From JAXLXE01 sp046328115 (GTDB lineage Bacteria > Chloroflexota > UBA6077 > JACCZL01), in assembly GCA_046328115.1 (NCBI GenBank), contig JAXLXE010000004.1:310001-374000 (forward strand): DNA of 64,000 bases, written 5' to 3'. The notes below the pieces were generated by a model. It worked only from the letters and a program-made list of their open reading frames with translations, did not search any database and was not told the origin of the DNA. Each line of letters opens with the position of its first letter. Position 1 is the stretch's first letter. The position numbers and the translations under genes were made by a program. Below, one piece after another: positions 9,343 through 17,800 of the stretch.

Positions 9343-9810
9343 ATGACCATCACGGTCGTTGCGCTCGAGATCCTCTTCGTTCTCTTCGTCATCCTGCTGC
9401 TCTGCCGCGCGCCGGCCGGCATGCTCGCGTACCACTCGCTCGGCGCCCGCATACGGCGCCAGGACCTGCGCGAGGCGCACGAGCGAGCCGAGCAGCTCCT
9501 CCGAGATCTCCTGAAGCCGGATGAGTACCGCGACCTGAACCGTCGCGGCTATCTGGAGGTGCCCAGCCCGTCGCGCCCTCGGCGGGTGTACCGGGTTCCG
9601 CGCCACCAGGGGCAGGTCAAGGTCTACGAGGGCGGTGTGCCGGTGATGGCACTCTGCCTGCAGCCGGTGGAGCCAGTGCCGGATGGGGACGCGGTGATCA
9701 TCCACAAACTGATGATCGAGGCCAACGAGGACGAATACCTCCGCATCGCCAACCGGTTCGAGCCGACCCTGTACGGCTTCATCCCGCTGCGACCGCGTCT
9801 GCGGGGGTAG
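9343..9810 (+). CDS. Single-pass membrane protein with conserved cytoplasmic domain
   Basis: This 155-residue protein has one strongly hydrophobic helix at residues 4-22 (VALEILFVLFVILLLC). A domain of about 100 residues follows (about 50-140): a helix with LLRDLLKPDEYRDLNRRGYLEV, two beta strands with YRVPRHQGQVKVYEGG, and MALCLQPVE..PDGDAVIIHKLMIEANEDEYLRIANRF. That module recurs in many short bacterial and phage proteins of unknown function. The family recognition is from memory and no enzymatic motif is visible. It probably shares the promoter at 8933. Confidence 0.72.
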   Translation: MTITVVALEILFVLFVILLLCRAPAGMLAYHSLGARIRRQDLREAHERAEQLLRDLLKPDEYRDLNRRGYLEVPSPSRPRRVYRVPRHQGQVKVYEGGVPVMALCLQPVEPVPDGDAVIIHKLMIEANEDEYLRIANRFEPTLYGFIPLRPRLRG

Positions 9811-9952
9811 TTCCGGAAACATTGCGTGAACCGGGGGTAGCAGCCTCGCCGCGGGTCTCTGGGAATCGCCAGCCCGTGGCGAGTGTTGCAGGTGCTATCA
9901 TCCGAAGCGTCCGCGGGTGTCGCACCCCCAACGTGACGCCCGGGAGTGGCCC

Positions 9953-10642
9953 ATGTTCCAGCTCCTGCGCTCGATCCGCCGAGACATCCAGGCCGTTCGC
10001 GATCACGATCCGGCTGCCACGAGCACCGTTGAGATCCTCCTGGCATACCCGGGCTTCCACGCCCGCCAGCTCCACCGCCTGGCCCACGCGCTTTGGCGGC
10101 GCGGCGTGCCCGTGTTGCCGCGGCTCATCTCCCACTTGAATCGTGGCGCTACCGGCATCGAGATCCACCCCGGCGCTCAGATCGGTGAGGGGTTCTTCAT
10201 CGATCACGGCATGGGTGTGGTGATCGGCGAGACCGCCATCATCGGCGACGACGTAATGCTCTACCAGGGCGTGACGCTGGGTGGAACCAGCCGGCTGCGC
10301 GAGAAACGCCACCCCACCCTCCAGAACGGCGTGATCGTGGGCGCACATGCTCAGATCATCGGCGCCATCGAGGTGGGAGAGGGCGCGCGGGTGGGCGCCG
10401 GCTCCGTGGTGATCTCTCCGGTCCCGCCCTACTCCACGGTGGTGGGCGTACCCGGCCGCACCGTTGGCGTGCGGTTCCCAGACAACAAACCGGTCCAGCG
10501 TCTGCCCGACCCGGAGGGGGAATCCATCGAGACCCTCCAGGACCGCGTGCGCGACCTGGAAGCGCGGCTGGCCCATCTGGAGCTGGGGCAGGGGCACTTC
10601 AGTCCCGAGACCGACGCCCGCCCGGCTCGCGCTGGCGACTGA
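9953..10642 (+). CDS. cysE: Serine O-acetyltransferase (EpsC/CysE type)
   Basis: It catalyses acetyl-CoA + L-serine to O-acetylserine, the first step of cysteine synthesis in the cytoplasm. The 229-residue protein has an N-terminal helical part with YPGFHARQLHRLAH, then the left-handed beta-helix with hexapeptide repeats and the active-site segment GFFIDHGMGVVIGETA...LYQGVTLGGT. The C-terminus (LQDRVRDLEARLAHLEL) is a predicted short coiled coil of the EpsC-type enzymes. The ATG at 9953 is chosen because GGGAG lies 8-12 nt upstream; an in-frame GTG at 9917 adds only poorly conserved residues. No cysteine synthase gene is adjacent. A glycosyltransferase frame overlaps its end. Confidence 0.9.
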   Translation: MFQLLRSIRRDIQAVRDHDPAATSTVEILLAYPGFHARQLHRLAHALWRRGVPVLPRLISHLNRGATGIEIHPGAQIGEGFFIDHGMGVVIGETAIIGDDVMLYQGVTLGGTSRLREKRHPTLQNGVIVGAHAQIIGAIEVGEGARVGAGSVVISPVPPYSTVVGVPGRTVGVRFPDNKPVQRLPDPEGESIETLQDRVRDLEARLAHLELGQGHFSPETDARPARAGD

Positions 10643-11960
10643 GATCGGGAGCGCCGCCTTCGCGCAGCAGCGCCGCCCAGCGGGACGGGCCTCCCAGACC
10701 ATAGGCATCCTTCACTTCACCTGCCCGCCGATCATCGGCGGCGTAGAGTCCATCATTCGGTCGCACGCGCGGCTCCTGTTGCGGGACGGCCGCGACGTTC
10801 GCGTGTTGGCCGGTCGCGGCGGGACGTTCGATCGCCGAGTCCCGGTGTGGCTCAGCCCGCCGCTAGACTCAAAGTTCCCAGCCCTGCTCGCGGTGAACCA
10901 GGAGCTCGCGCGCGGCCAGGTCTCGGTGGAGTTCCACCGACTGGTTGACCTGCTGGTGGGTCAACTGGGTGAGCAGCTTCGCGCGCTAGACGCGTGCATC
11001 GTCCACAACGCGGCCTCCCTCCACTTCAACCTTCCGCTGACCGCCGCGCTTGCAACCCTCGCGCGCCGCGGCGGGATCTGCCCAATCATCGCCTGGTGCC
11101 ATGACCTCTCCTGGGTGAACCCGCTCTACACACCCCATCTGCACCAGGGCGAGCCGTGGAGCCTGCTGAAAACGCCGCTGCCGGGAGTGACTTACGTGGT
11201 GGTCTCCGAGGATCGCCGCGGCGACCTCACGAGGCTGTTCGCGGAGAGCGGCGCGCAGTCGATCCCCGAAATCTCCGTGGTGCCGGCTGGGGTAGACGTT
11301 GATCGCAAGCTCCAGCTACGGCCTGCCACGCGTGAGCTCGCAGCGCAGCTCTCCCTGCTTGATCACCATCCGTTCATGCTGCTGCCCGTGCGCATCACCA
11401 AACGGAAGAACATCGAGCTGGCCATCCGCGTCACGAGGGCGCTTCGAGACCTTGGAATGCGGCCGCTGCTGCTGGTCACCGGGCCGCCCGGCCCACACAA
11501 TGTGAGATCCGTGGACTACGTGGATGAGCTCATCGCGGAGCGGCGAGCGCAGGATGTGGAGCGCGAGGTGGTGCTGTTGTTCGAGCAGCGCCGCCCATCC
11601 GGCGGACCCTGGCGCGCGTCGGACGGCATGATGGACGACCTGTATCAGCTTGCGGATCTGATGCTGATTCCCAGCGCGCAGGAGGGGTTCGGTATACCAT
11701 TACTGGAGGCCGGCCTGGTTCGGTTACCCATCTTCTGTTCGGACATCCCCCCGTTTCAGGAGATCGGCGGGCCCAGCGTTCATACATTCGGGCTGGATGA
11801 AAGCCCCCGCTCAATAGCCAGTCGGATACAGCGGCACCTGGCGGAAGACAGCCCTGGACGGCTCCGCCGTCAGGTGTTGTGCCAGTACTCCTGGGACTCG
11901 GTATTCGATCGGCTGATTCGCCCGTTGCTACCCCGCCGCCCGGCTGACGACAGAGACTAG
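10632..11960 (+). CDS. GT4-type glycosyltransferase, start unresolved
   Basis: This is a GT-B glycosyltransferase of the GT4 type. The N-terminal domain opens with IGILHFTCPPIIGGVESII, the usual first strand and GG(V/T)E loop. The C-terminal domain has the nucleotide-sugar-binding part LLPVRITKRKNIELAI and the acidic motif IPSAQEGFGIPLLEAGLVRLPIFCSDIPPFQE (E-x7-E). No ATG, GTG or TTG lies between the end of cysE and this first strand. The options are a CTG at 10632 overlapping the cysE stop (used here), a TTG at 10464 deep inside cysE, or a sequence error. Donor and acceptor are unknown. Confidence 0.8.
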   Translation: MATEIGSAAFAQQRRPAGRASQTIGILHFTCPPIIGGVESIIRSHARLLLRDGRDVRVLAGRGGTFDRRVPVWLSPPLDSKFPALLAVNQELARGQVSVEFHRLVDLLVGQLGEQLRALDACIVHNAASLHFNLPLTAALATLARRGGICPIIAWCHDLSWVNPLYTPHLHQGEPWSLLKTPLPGVTYVVVSEDRRGDLTRLFAESGAQSIPEISVVPAGVDVDRKLQLRPATRELAAQLSLLDHHPFMLLPVRITKRKNIELAIRVTRALRDLGMRPLLLVTGPPGPHNVRSVDYVDELIAERRAQDVEREVVLLFEQRRPSGGPWRASDGMMDDLYQLADLMLIPSAQEGFGIPLLEAGLVRLPIFCSDIPPFQEIGGPSVHTFGLDESPRSIASRIQRHLAEDSPGRLRRQVLCQYSWDSVFDRLIRPLLPRRPADDRD

Positions 11961-11971
11961 GGAACGGTCTG

Positions 11972-13930
11972 ATGGTGCTTGCTCCCCCCCGCACGGAACA
12001 GTCCCCCGTGGCGCCGACGCCGCGGGACTACACCATCCTGGTCCCCATCTCCAACCTGCAGATGGCCGCGCCGCTCATCCAGGTGGCCACGGCACTGATG
12101 CCCGTGCAAGAGGGCGGCGCCCGCGGCAAGATCATCACGCTGGGCGTCGTGGCTATTCCGGAGGAGCTCGGCTTCACAGAGGGAGCCATCCCGGCGCGGC
12201 TTCACCGCCAGCTCCTGGGCCGCCTGCGGCGGCTCGATCGGTCGCCGCGCATCGAGATGCGGGCGCTGGTGCGCGTCCACCGCCAGGTCTGGCAGGGCAT
12301 CGTGGAGACCGCCCGCGAAGAGCAGGCGGACCTGATTCTCATGAGCTGGGATGGCCAGGCCAGCGCGGACGCCATCCTGGGCACAACCATCGACGAAGCC
12401 GTGCGCAACGCCCCGTGCGATATCGCCATCTCGCGCGGAGTACGCCGGGCCGCGGCCCAGACCAGGCGCATCCTGGTGCCCATCCGCGGTGGTCCACACG
12501 CGGCGCTGGCCTTCAAGCTCGCGGCCGGACTGGCGGACCGGGTGAACGGCACGGTCACCGCCATGCGGGTGGAGCTGCCGCCGGCCGACGGGACGATCCC
12601 AGACGAGCGAGACGTCGCCAGCCAACACCAGCGCGATGTGGAAGAGTTCGCCGCCGTAGTCGGGACGGCGCCGAATCCGGATCGGGTGCGGCAACTGGTG
12701 GTCCAGGGCGGCGAGTCCGTGGTGGATGCCATCTGCCAGCAGGCAGAGAGCCACCAGATCGTCATCATGGGCGCGGCCGCCGGTCCGCAGGACCCCAGCC
12801 AGGTCTTCGGCCCCATCGCCGAAGAAGTGGCGAGGCGCGTCCAGCGCGGCATAGTGGTGGTCAAGACCAGGCTGGCCGGCACCGTCACCCACACGGAGTG
12901 GGAGCCGGTGTTCGGCCGCTCTCCCACGAGCGCGGCCGGCCCGGAGCCACTCTCCGCGGTAGTAGACCGTTGGTTCGCGGAGAACACATTTGACAGCCAC
13001 GAGTTCGATCGGGTGGAGGAGCTAGTCCGCCTCAAGCGTCAGCAGGGCGTCTCCATCAGCCTGGGCTTGCCCGCCCTCAACGAAGCGGAGACCATCGCCA
13101 CGATCATCAAGAGTGTGAAGGTGGAGCTCATGGAGCGCCACGCGCTGCTGGACGAGATCGTCCTGATAGACAGCCGCTCCACGGACAACACCCGCGAGAT
13201 CGCCACAGCGCTGGGCATCCCCGTGCACGTGCACCAGGAAATCCTGCCGGAGCACGGATCGAACCACGGCAAGGGTGAGGCGCTCTGGAAAAGCCTGCAC
13301 GTGCTCAAGGGCGACATCGTGGCCTGGATCGACACGGACATCCGCAACATCCACCCCCGGTTCGTGTACGGCCTGATCGGCCCGCTGTTGAAGGACTCCC
13401 GCGTGAAGTTCGTGAAGGGGTTCTACAAGCGGCCCATCAAAGGCCCCGGCGGCCTCCAGGCCACCGGCGGCGGCCGCGTGACGGAGCTCACCGCCAGGCC
13501 GCTGCTCAATCTGTTCTTCCCACGGCTGTCCGGACTGATCCAGCCGCTGTCTGGCGAGCAGGCCGGGCGGCGCGAGGTGCTGGAGCAGCTACCCTTCTTC
13601 ACCGGCTACGGCGTGGAGATTGGCCTGCTGATCGACCTGCTGGAGCACTACGGCCTCCAGGCCATCGGCCAGGTGGACTTGAAGCGGCGGGTCCACCGCA
13701 ATCAGCCGCTGCAGTCCCTGAGCGCCATGTCCTTCACCATCCTGGCCCTGGTCATGCGCCGCCTGGAGCAGCGCCACCGCCTCCACCTGCTCTCTGACGT
13801 GAACCAGAGCATGAAGATGATCCAGCACACGCGCGACCACTTCGAGGTCCGAGTGCGCGAAGTGGGTGACGTAGAACGCCCGCCCATCATCACCCTCCCG
13901 GAATACCGCGCGCTTCACACGGAGGCGTAG
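11972..13930 (+). CDS. gpgS: Usp-Usp-glucosyl-3-phosphoglycerate synthase fusion
   Basis: This 652-residue protein is about twice the length of a normal GpgS. Residues about 20-160 and 165-300 look like two universal-stress-protein domains (ILVPISN..., RILVPIRGGPHAALAFKLA..., both ending in a GIVVVK-type strand). Residues about 335-640 match glucosyl-3-phosphoglycerate synthase, a GT81-family enzyme making glucosyl-3-phosphoglycerate from NDP-glucose and 3-phosphoglycerate. Key segments are ISLGLPALNEAETI (about 362), VLIDSRSTDNT, the metal-binding WIDTDIRNIHPRFVYG (about 453), GGGRVTELTARPLLNLFFP and PFFTGYGVEIGLLID. A phosphatase follows 76 nt later. The product glucosylglycerate is a compatible solute and, in mycobacteria, a polysaccharide primer. 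Confidence 0.88.
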   Translation: MVLAPPRTEQSPVAPTPRDYTILVPISNLQMAAPLIQVATALMPVQEGGARGKIITLGVVAIPEELGFTEGAIPARLHRQLLGRLRRLDRSPRIEMRALVRVHRQVWQGIVETAREEQADLILMSWDGQASADAILGTTIDEAVRNAPCDIAISRGVRRAAAQTRRILVPIRGGPHAALAFKLAAGLADRVNGTVTAMRVELPPADGTIPDERDVASQHQRDVEEFAAVVGTAPNPDRVRQLVVQGGESVVDAICQQAESHQIVIMGAAAGPQDPSQVFGPIAEEVARRVQRGIVVVKTRLAGTVTHTEWEPVFGRSPTSAAGPEPLSAVVDRWFAENTFDSHEFDRVEELVRLKRQQGVSISLGLPALNEAETIATIIKSVKVELMERHALLDEIVLIDSRSTDNTREIATALGIPVHVHQEILPEHGSNHGKGEALWKSLHVLKGDIVAWIDTDIRNIHPRFVYGLIGPLLKDSRVKFVKGFYKRPIKGPGGLQATGGGRVTELTARPLLNLFFPRLSGLIQPLSGEQAGRREVLEQLPFFTGYGVEIGLLIDLLEHYGLQAIGQVDLKRRVHRNQPLQSLSAMSFTILALVMRRLEQRHRLHLLSDVNQSMKMIQHTRDHFEVRVREVGDVERPPIITLPEYRALHTEA

Positions 13931-14006
13931 CGAGTCTTAGCAGTCAGCCAAACGGAGCACGCTTGAGCCCGGTCAACATGAAGCCAGAACACACCCAGAA
14001 CACGAA

Positions 14007-14591
14007 ATGACATCTCACTCGAAGACATCCATCATCCTCTGCCGGCACGGCGAGACGGACTGGAACCGCGAGGGGCGGTACCAGGGCCGTACGGATGTGC
14101 CCCTCAACGCCAAGGGCCTGCGGCAGGCACGCGAGCTCGCCGCCAGGCTCCAGGCCACGGAGATCAGCGCCATCTACTCCAGCACGCTCTCTCGCGCCTA
14201 CGACACGGCCGTTGAGATCGCCCGACTGCACCAGCTCAGGGTGCACCAGGACCCGCGGCTGGACGAGATCAACCAGGGCGAGTGGGAGGGCCTCCGCCCC
14301 GCCGAGATCGTGGTGAATCACCGCGAGCTCCACGATCGCTGGCAGCACTACCCGCTGGATCTGCGTCTCCCCGGCGGCGAGACGCTGGAAGAGGTTCGGC
14401 AGCGGGTGGCCGATCTCCTGGCAGAGATCCTGGCCGGCCACGACGGCGAGACCGTGTGCGTGGTAGCCCACAGCGTCTCAATGGCGGCAGTGAAGCACCA
14501 GCTCCAGGGCCTGCCGTTCCCAGACGCGCTACGCTCGCTCCCGAAGAACGCCTCCAGCGAGGCCATCGAGGTCAGCACCCGGCCCGACTGA
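14007..14591 (+). CDS. Histidine phosphatase, probable glucosyl-3-phosphoglycerate phosphatase
   Basis: This 194-residue member of the phosphoglycerate-mutase-like histidine phosphatases has the phospho-acceptor motif CRHGETDWN at residues 12-20, the second basic residue in YSSTLSRAYDTA, the catalytic Glu region DEINQGEWEG, and the second His in VVAHSVSM. In mycobacteria the GpgP that dephosphorylates glucosyl-3-phosphoglycerate belongs to this superfamily. Its place directly after the GpgS fusion makes that role the best guess. Other members dephosphorylate alpha-ribazole phosphate or 3-phosphoglycerate, so the substrate is inferred from context. Confidence 0.85.
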   Translation: MTSHSKTSIILCRHGETDWNREGRYQGRTDVPLNAKGLRQARELAARLQATEISAIYSSTLSRAYDTAVEIARLHQLRVHQDPRLDEINQGEWEGLRPAEIVVNHRELHDRWQHYPLDLRLPGGETLEEVRQRVADLLAEILAGHDGETVCVVAHSVSMAAVKHQLQGLPFPDALRSLPKNASSEAIEVSTRPD

Positions 14592-14835
14592 CCGCCGCGC
14601 CGGGGCGTGATGAGCCACAGCCAGGGGCACCATCGCATTCCGGATGCCCTCGAACGCCGCAGGTCGGCAATGCCGGGATGCGCGACGCGCATTTCCGCCT
14701 TCGGCCCAGCATTCGTGCCAGTTCACCCAGAGCTCCCTGAAGTCTGCCCAAAGCATGAGCGATCGGGCAGCCAGAATCTTGAAACAGGTGTTCTAGCAAG
14801 GCTAGCCTGTCGCGAGTCTGCCAGGGGGTGTTGGC

Positions 14836-17800
14836 ATGGGTTCGTGCTGTGGGGATCCGCGCGATGTCGCCGGCGTTCGTGCGGCGTCAGGAGACTGGAA
14901 GCCGCGCCGATCTGGCCTGATCGATTGGCGCCGCGTGAGGCGCGGGCGGCGGTTGGTCCGGCGCGGCACGCGGCGGATTGTCAGCCACGCGCTCCGGCTC
15001 GGGCTGGTCCTCTCGCTGCTGTGCACACCGGGCGCCAGCGTGGCGCCGTTGGCGCGCGATCTGGGGATGGGCGGCCTGGGCCTGGCCGCGGCCGGCGCGG
15101 CCGCGCTCAGCGCTGCTCTAGCCGTGGCCCACGCGCGGGCGGTCGTCGCCAGCGCCGCCGATCTCGGCACCGTCCCACCGGCGCCATTCCCAGACGACGC
15201 GGCCGCCGAGCCTGGCGATCTGGGCGGCCTGAGCGGCCTGAGCAGTCAGGCTGAGGCAGCGGAGAACCCCTGGGATCCCCAGCAGCCGGCCCCGCTGCTG
15301 CTTGCCGATGGGTCGTGGGGACTTGGCTTCCTGGTGCCCTCGGGCGTCCCCAACGGCGGCATGGCGCTGCGCTTCCGACGCGGCCTCGCCACCGGCAGCG
15401 GCTCCGGCGGCGGCAAGGCGCTCTGGCTGGCCGCGGTCACCGTCGAGAGCCAGGGGGTCGATCAGCCCAGCCTGGTGCAGGTGGGCTCCACCCTCGGTCT
15501 GGTCTATCGCAAGGCCGTCGGCAGCCCGGCCGTCGTCCAGGTCATGGTCCGCACCTCTGCTGACAACGGCGCCACCTGGTCGGCCGCGGTCCAGATCTCC
15601 AGCGAGACCGCCAACGTCCTCGCTGCCCGCGCCGTCACCGACGGCGGCACCGCCTACGCCCTGTGGACCACCACGGGCTCTAGCACCCTCGCGTATGCCA
15701 GCTCGTCCAGTCTCACGTCCTGGTCCGGCGGCGGCAGCGTCGGCGAGCCGGTCAGCGGTGGCTTCACCATCGCCAGGACCGGCGGCGGCTGGCTGCTGGC
15801 CTGGCTGGCACCCTCGCTCGTCGGCTCCGCGGTCACCCCGCCGGGCGATCCCGACCACCCGGTGTTGTGGGCGGGCACGCTCGGTTCGCTCGGCTCAGCC
15901 GCCTCGAACAAGCGCGAGCTGACCGACGCCTGGGTCGAGCGGGGGGTCAACAGCGTCGGTGTGGGCAGCATCGGCTCCACCCTGGTGGTCGGCTACTCCC
16001 ACTACGACGGCGTCGGCAACCACCTCGGCTGGGTGCGCACCTCGGCCGACGGTGGCGCGAGCTGGACGCCCAAGCTGGCGGCCTTCCACGACCCGCTGCA
16101 CCCGCCGGGCGGCGTCATCGAGGTGGGCGGCGTGGCGCTGGTGCCGAGTGGTGGCGGCCTGCGGGCGTTCTGGCATCAAACGATGGTGGTCGCGTCGAAC
16201 CCGGCGTTGGCCTACGACTACACGCTGTACTACCGCGAGGTGGCGGCCGGGCCGACGCTGGGATCGGTCTGGATCGTGCCCCCGACGGACGTGGACTGGC
16301 TGAGCCTGTGCGGCGGCTGCCACCCCTGGGCCAGCGACGCGGCGGATCCGGTGGTGGTGCCGACCGGCCAGTTCTACCTGCCGGCCACGGACGTGGCGAT
16401 CCCCGGGCGGGGGCCCGGGCTGGCGTTTGGGCGGACCTACAACTCGGCCAACGCGACCAACGCGATCAACGCGAGTAGCTCGCCCGATGGGCCGCTGGGC
16501 CACGGCTGGGCGCTCAGCTACGACGCGCGGCTGCAGGTGTACCCCGGCGGCGAGGTGGTGGTGGTGACCGGCAGCGGCCGCCACGACCTGTACCAGCCGT
16601 CTGGCGGCGGTGGGGGAGGGGGCTATACGCCGCCGGCCGGCCGCTACGGCGCGCTGGTCCACCAGCCCAACGGCACCTGGACGCTCACCGATCGGGCCCA
16701 GATCACCCAGACCTTCTCCGCTCCCAGCGGCAGCCCGCCCAGCGGCACGCCCGGGCGGCTGCTCTCCATCGCCGACCGCAACGGCAACACCACCAGCTTG
16801 ACCTACGACGGCAGCGGCAAGCTCACCGGCGTGACCGCGGCCGGCGGGCGCGGCCTCACCATCGCCTACAGCGGCAATCGGATCAGCAGCGTGACCGACC
16901 CGCTCGGCCGCGTCGTCAGCTACGGCTACAACGGGGCCGGCAACCTGGTCACGGTCACCGATCAGCGCGGCAAGGTGTGGAGCTACAGCTACGACGCCAG
17001 CCACCTGTTGACCCAGGCCACCGACCCGCTCGGCCACCACCCGTTCACCAACGTGTACGGCCGGGCGGCCCAGGTGCTGCGCCAGACCGACGCCGGCGGC
17101 GGGATCACCAGCTTCACCTACGGCGCCGGCAGCACCGTGGTGACCGACCCGCTGGGCCGGGCGACCGTCCACGACTTCGACACCAGCTACCGGGTGACCA
17201 GGATCACCGATCCGGCCGGCAAGCTCGTCACGTTCGCCTACGACGCCAGCTTCAACATCACCCAGGTCAACGACCAGCGGCGGACGCCGGGCGGTCCGGC
17301 CAACGTCACCGCGCTGACCTACGACGCCAACGGCAACCTGCTGACCCGCGCCAACGGCCTGGGAAAAGTGTGGAGCTGGAGCTACAACGCGCGCAACGAC
17401 GTGACGGTGGCGACCGACCCATTGGGCCACAGCACGGCGTACAGCTACAACGCGGCCGGCAACCTGATCGCCGTCACGAATGCCAAGGGCGAGATCACCA
17501 CGCTGGCGCCGAACGCCCAGGGCCTGGTGGCCAGCGTGACCGATGCGCGAGGCAAGACCACCGCGCTGGCGTACGACGCGCACGGCGGGATGGTTGGCAT
17601 CACCAACCCGCTGGGCAAGAGCTGGAGCGCGGCCTACGACGCGGCCGGGCGGACCCAGAGCGTGACCGACCCGCTGGGCCACGTCACCAGCCTCAGCTAC
17701 GACGCCACCGACAACCTGCTCGTCGCCACCGACGCGCGCGGCCAGACCGCCAGCGCGGCGTACGACGACGCCGGGCGGCGGATCAGCGTGACCGACCCGA

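Noticed and set aside
8785..9822. A 345-residue minus-strand frame across two small genes and a promoter
   Set aside because: It would run through the near-consensus promoter and both small genes, which have good ribosome-binding sites and plausible proteins.
11957..13000. A 347-residue minus-strand frame opposite the Usp-GpgS gene
   Set aside because: Antisense shadow of a strongly recognisable fusion protein.
14592..14835. Possible promoter (TTGAAA near 14779) before the RHS gene
   Set aside because: No acceptable -10 at the right spacing; only a short CTAGC/GCTAG inverted repeat is visible.
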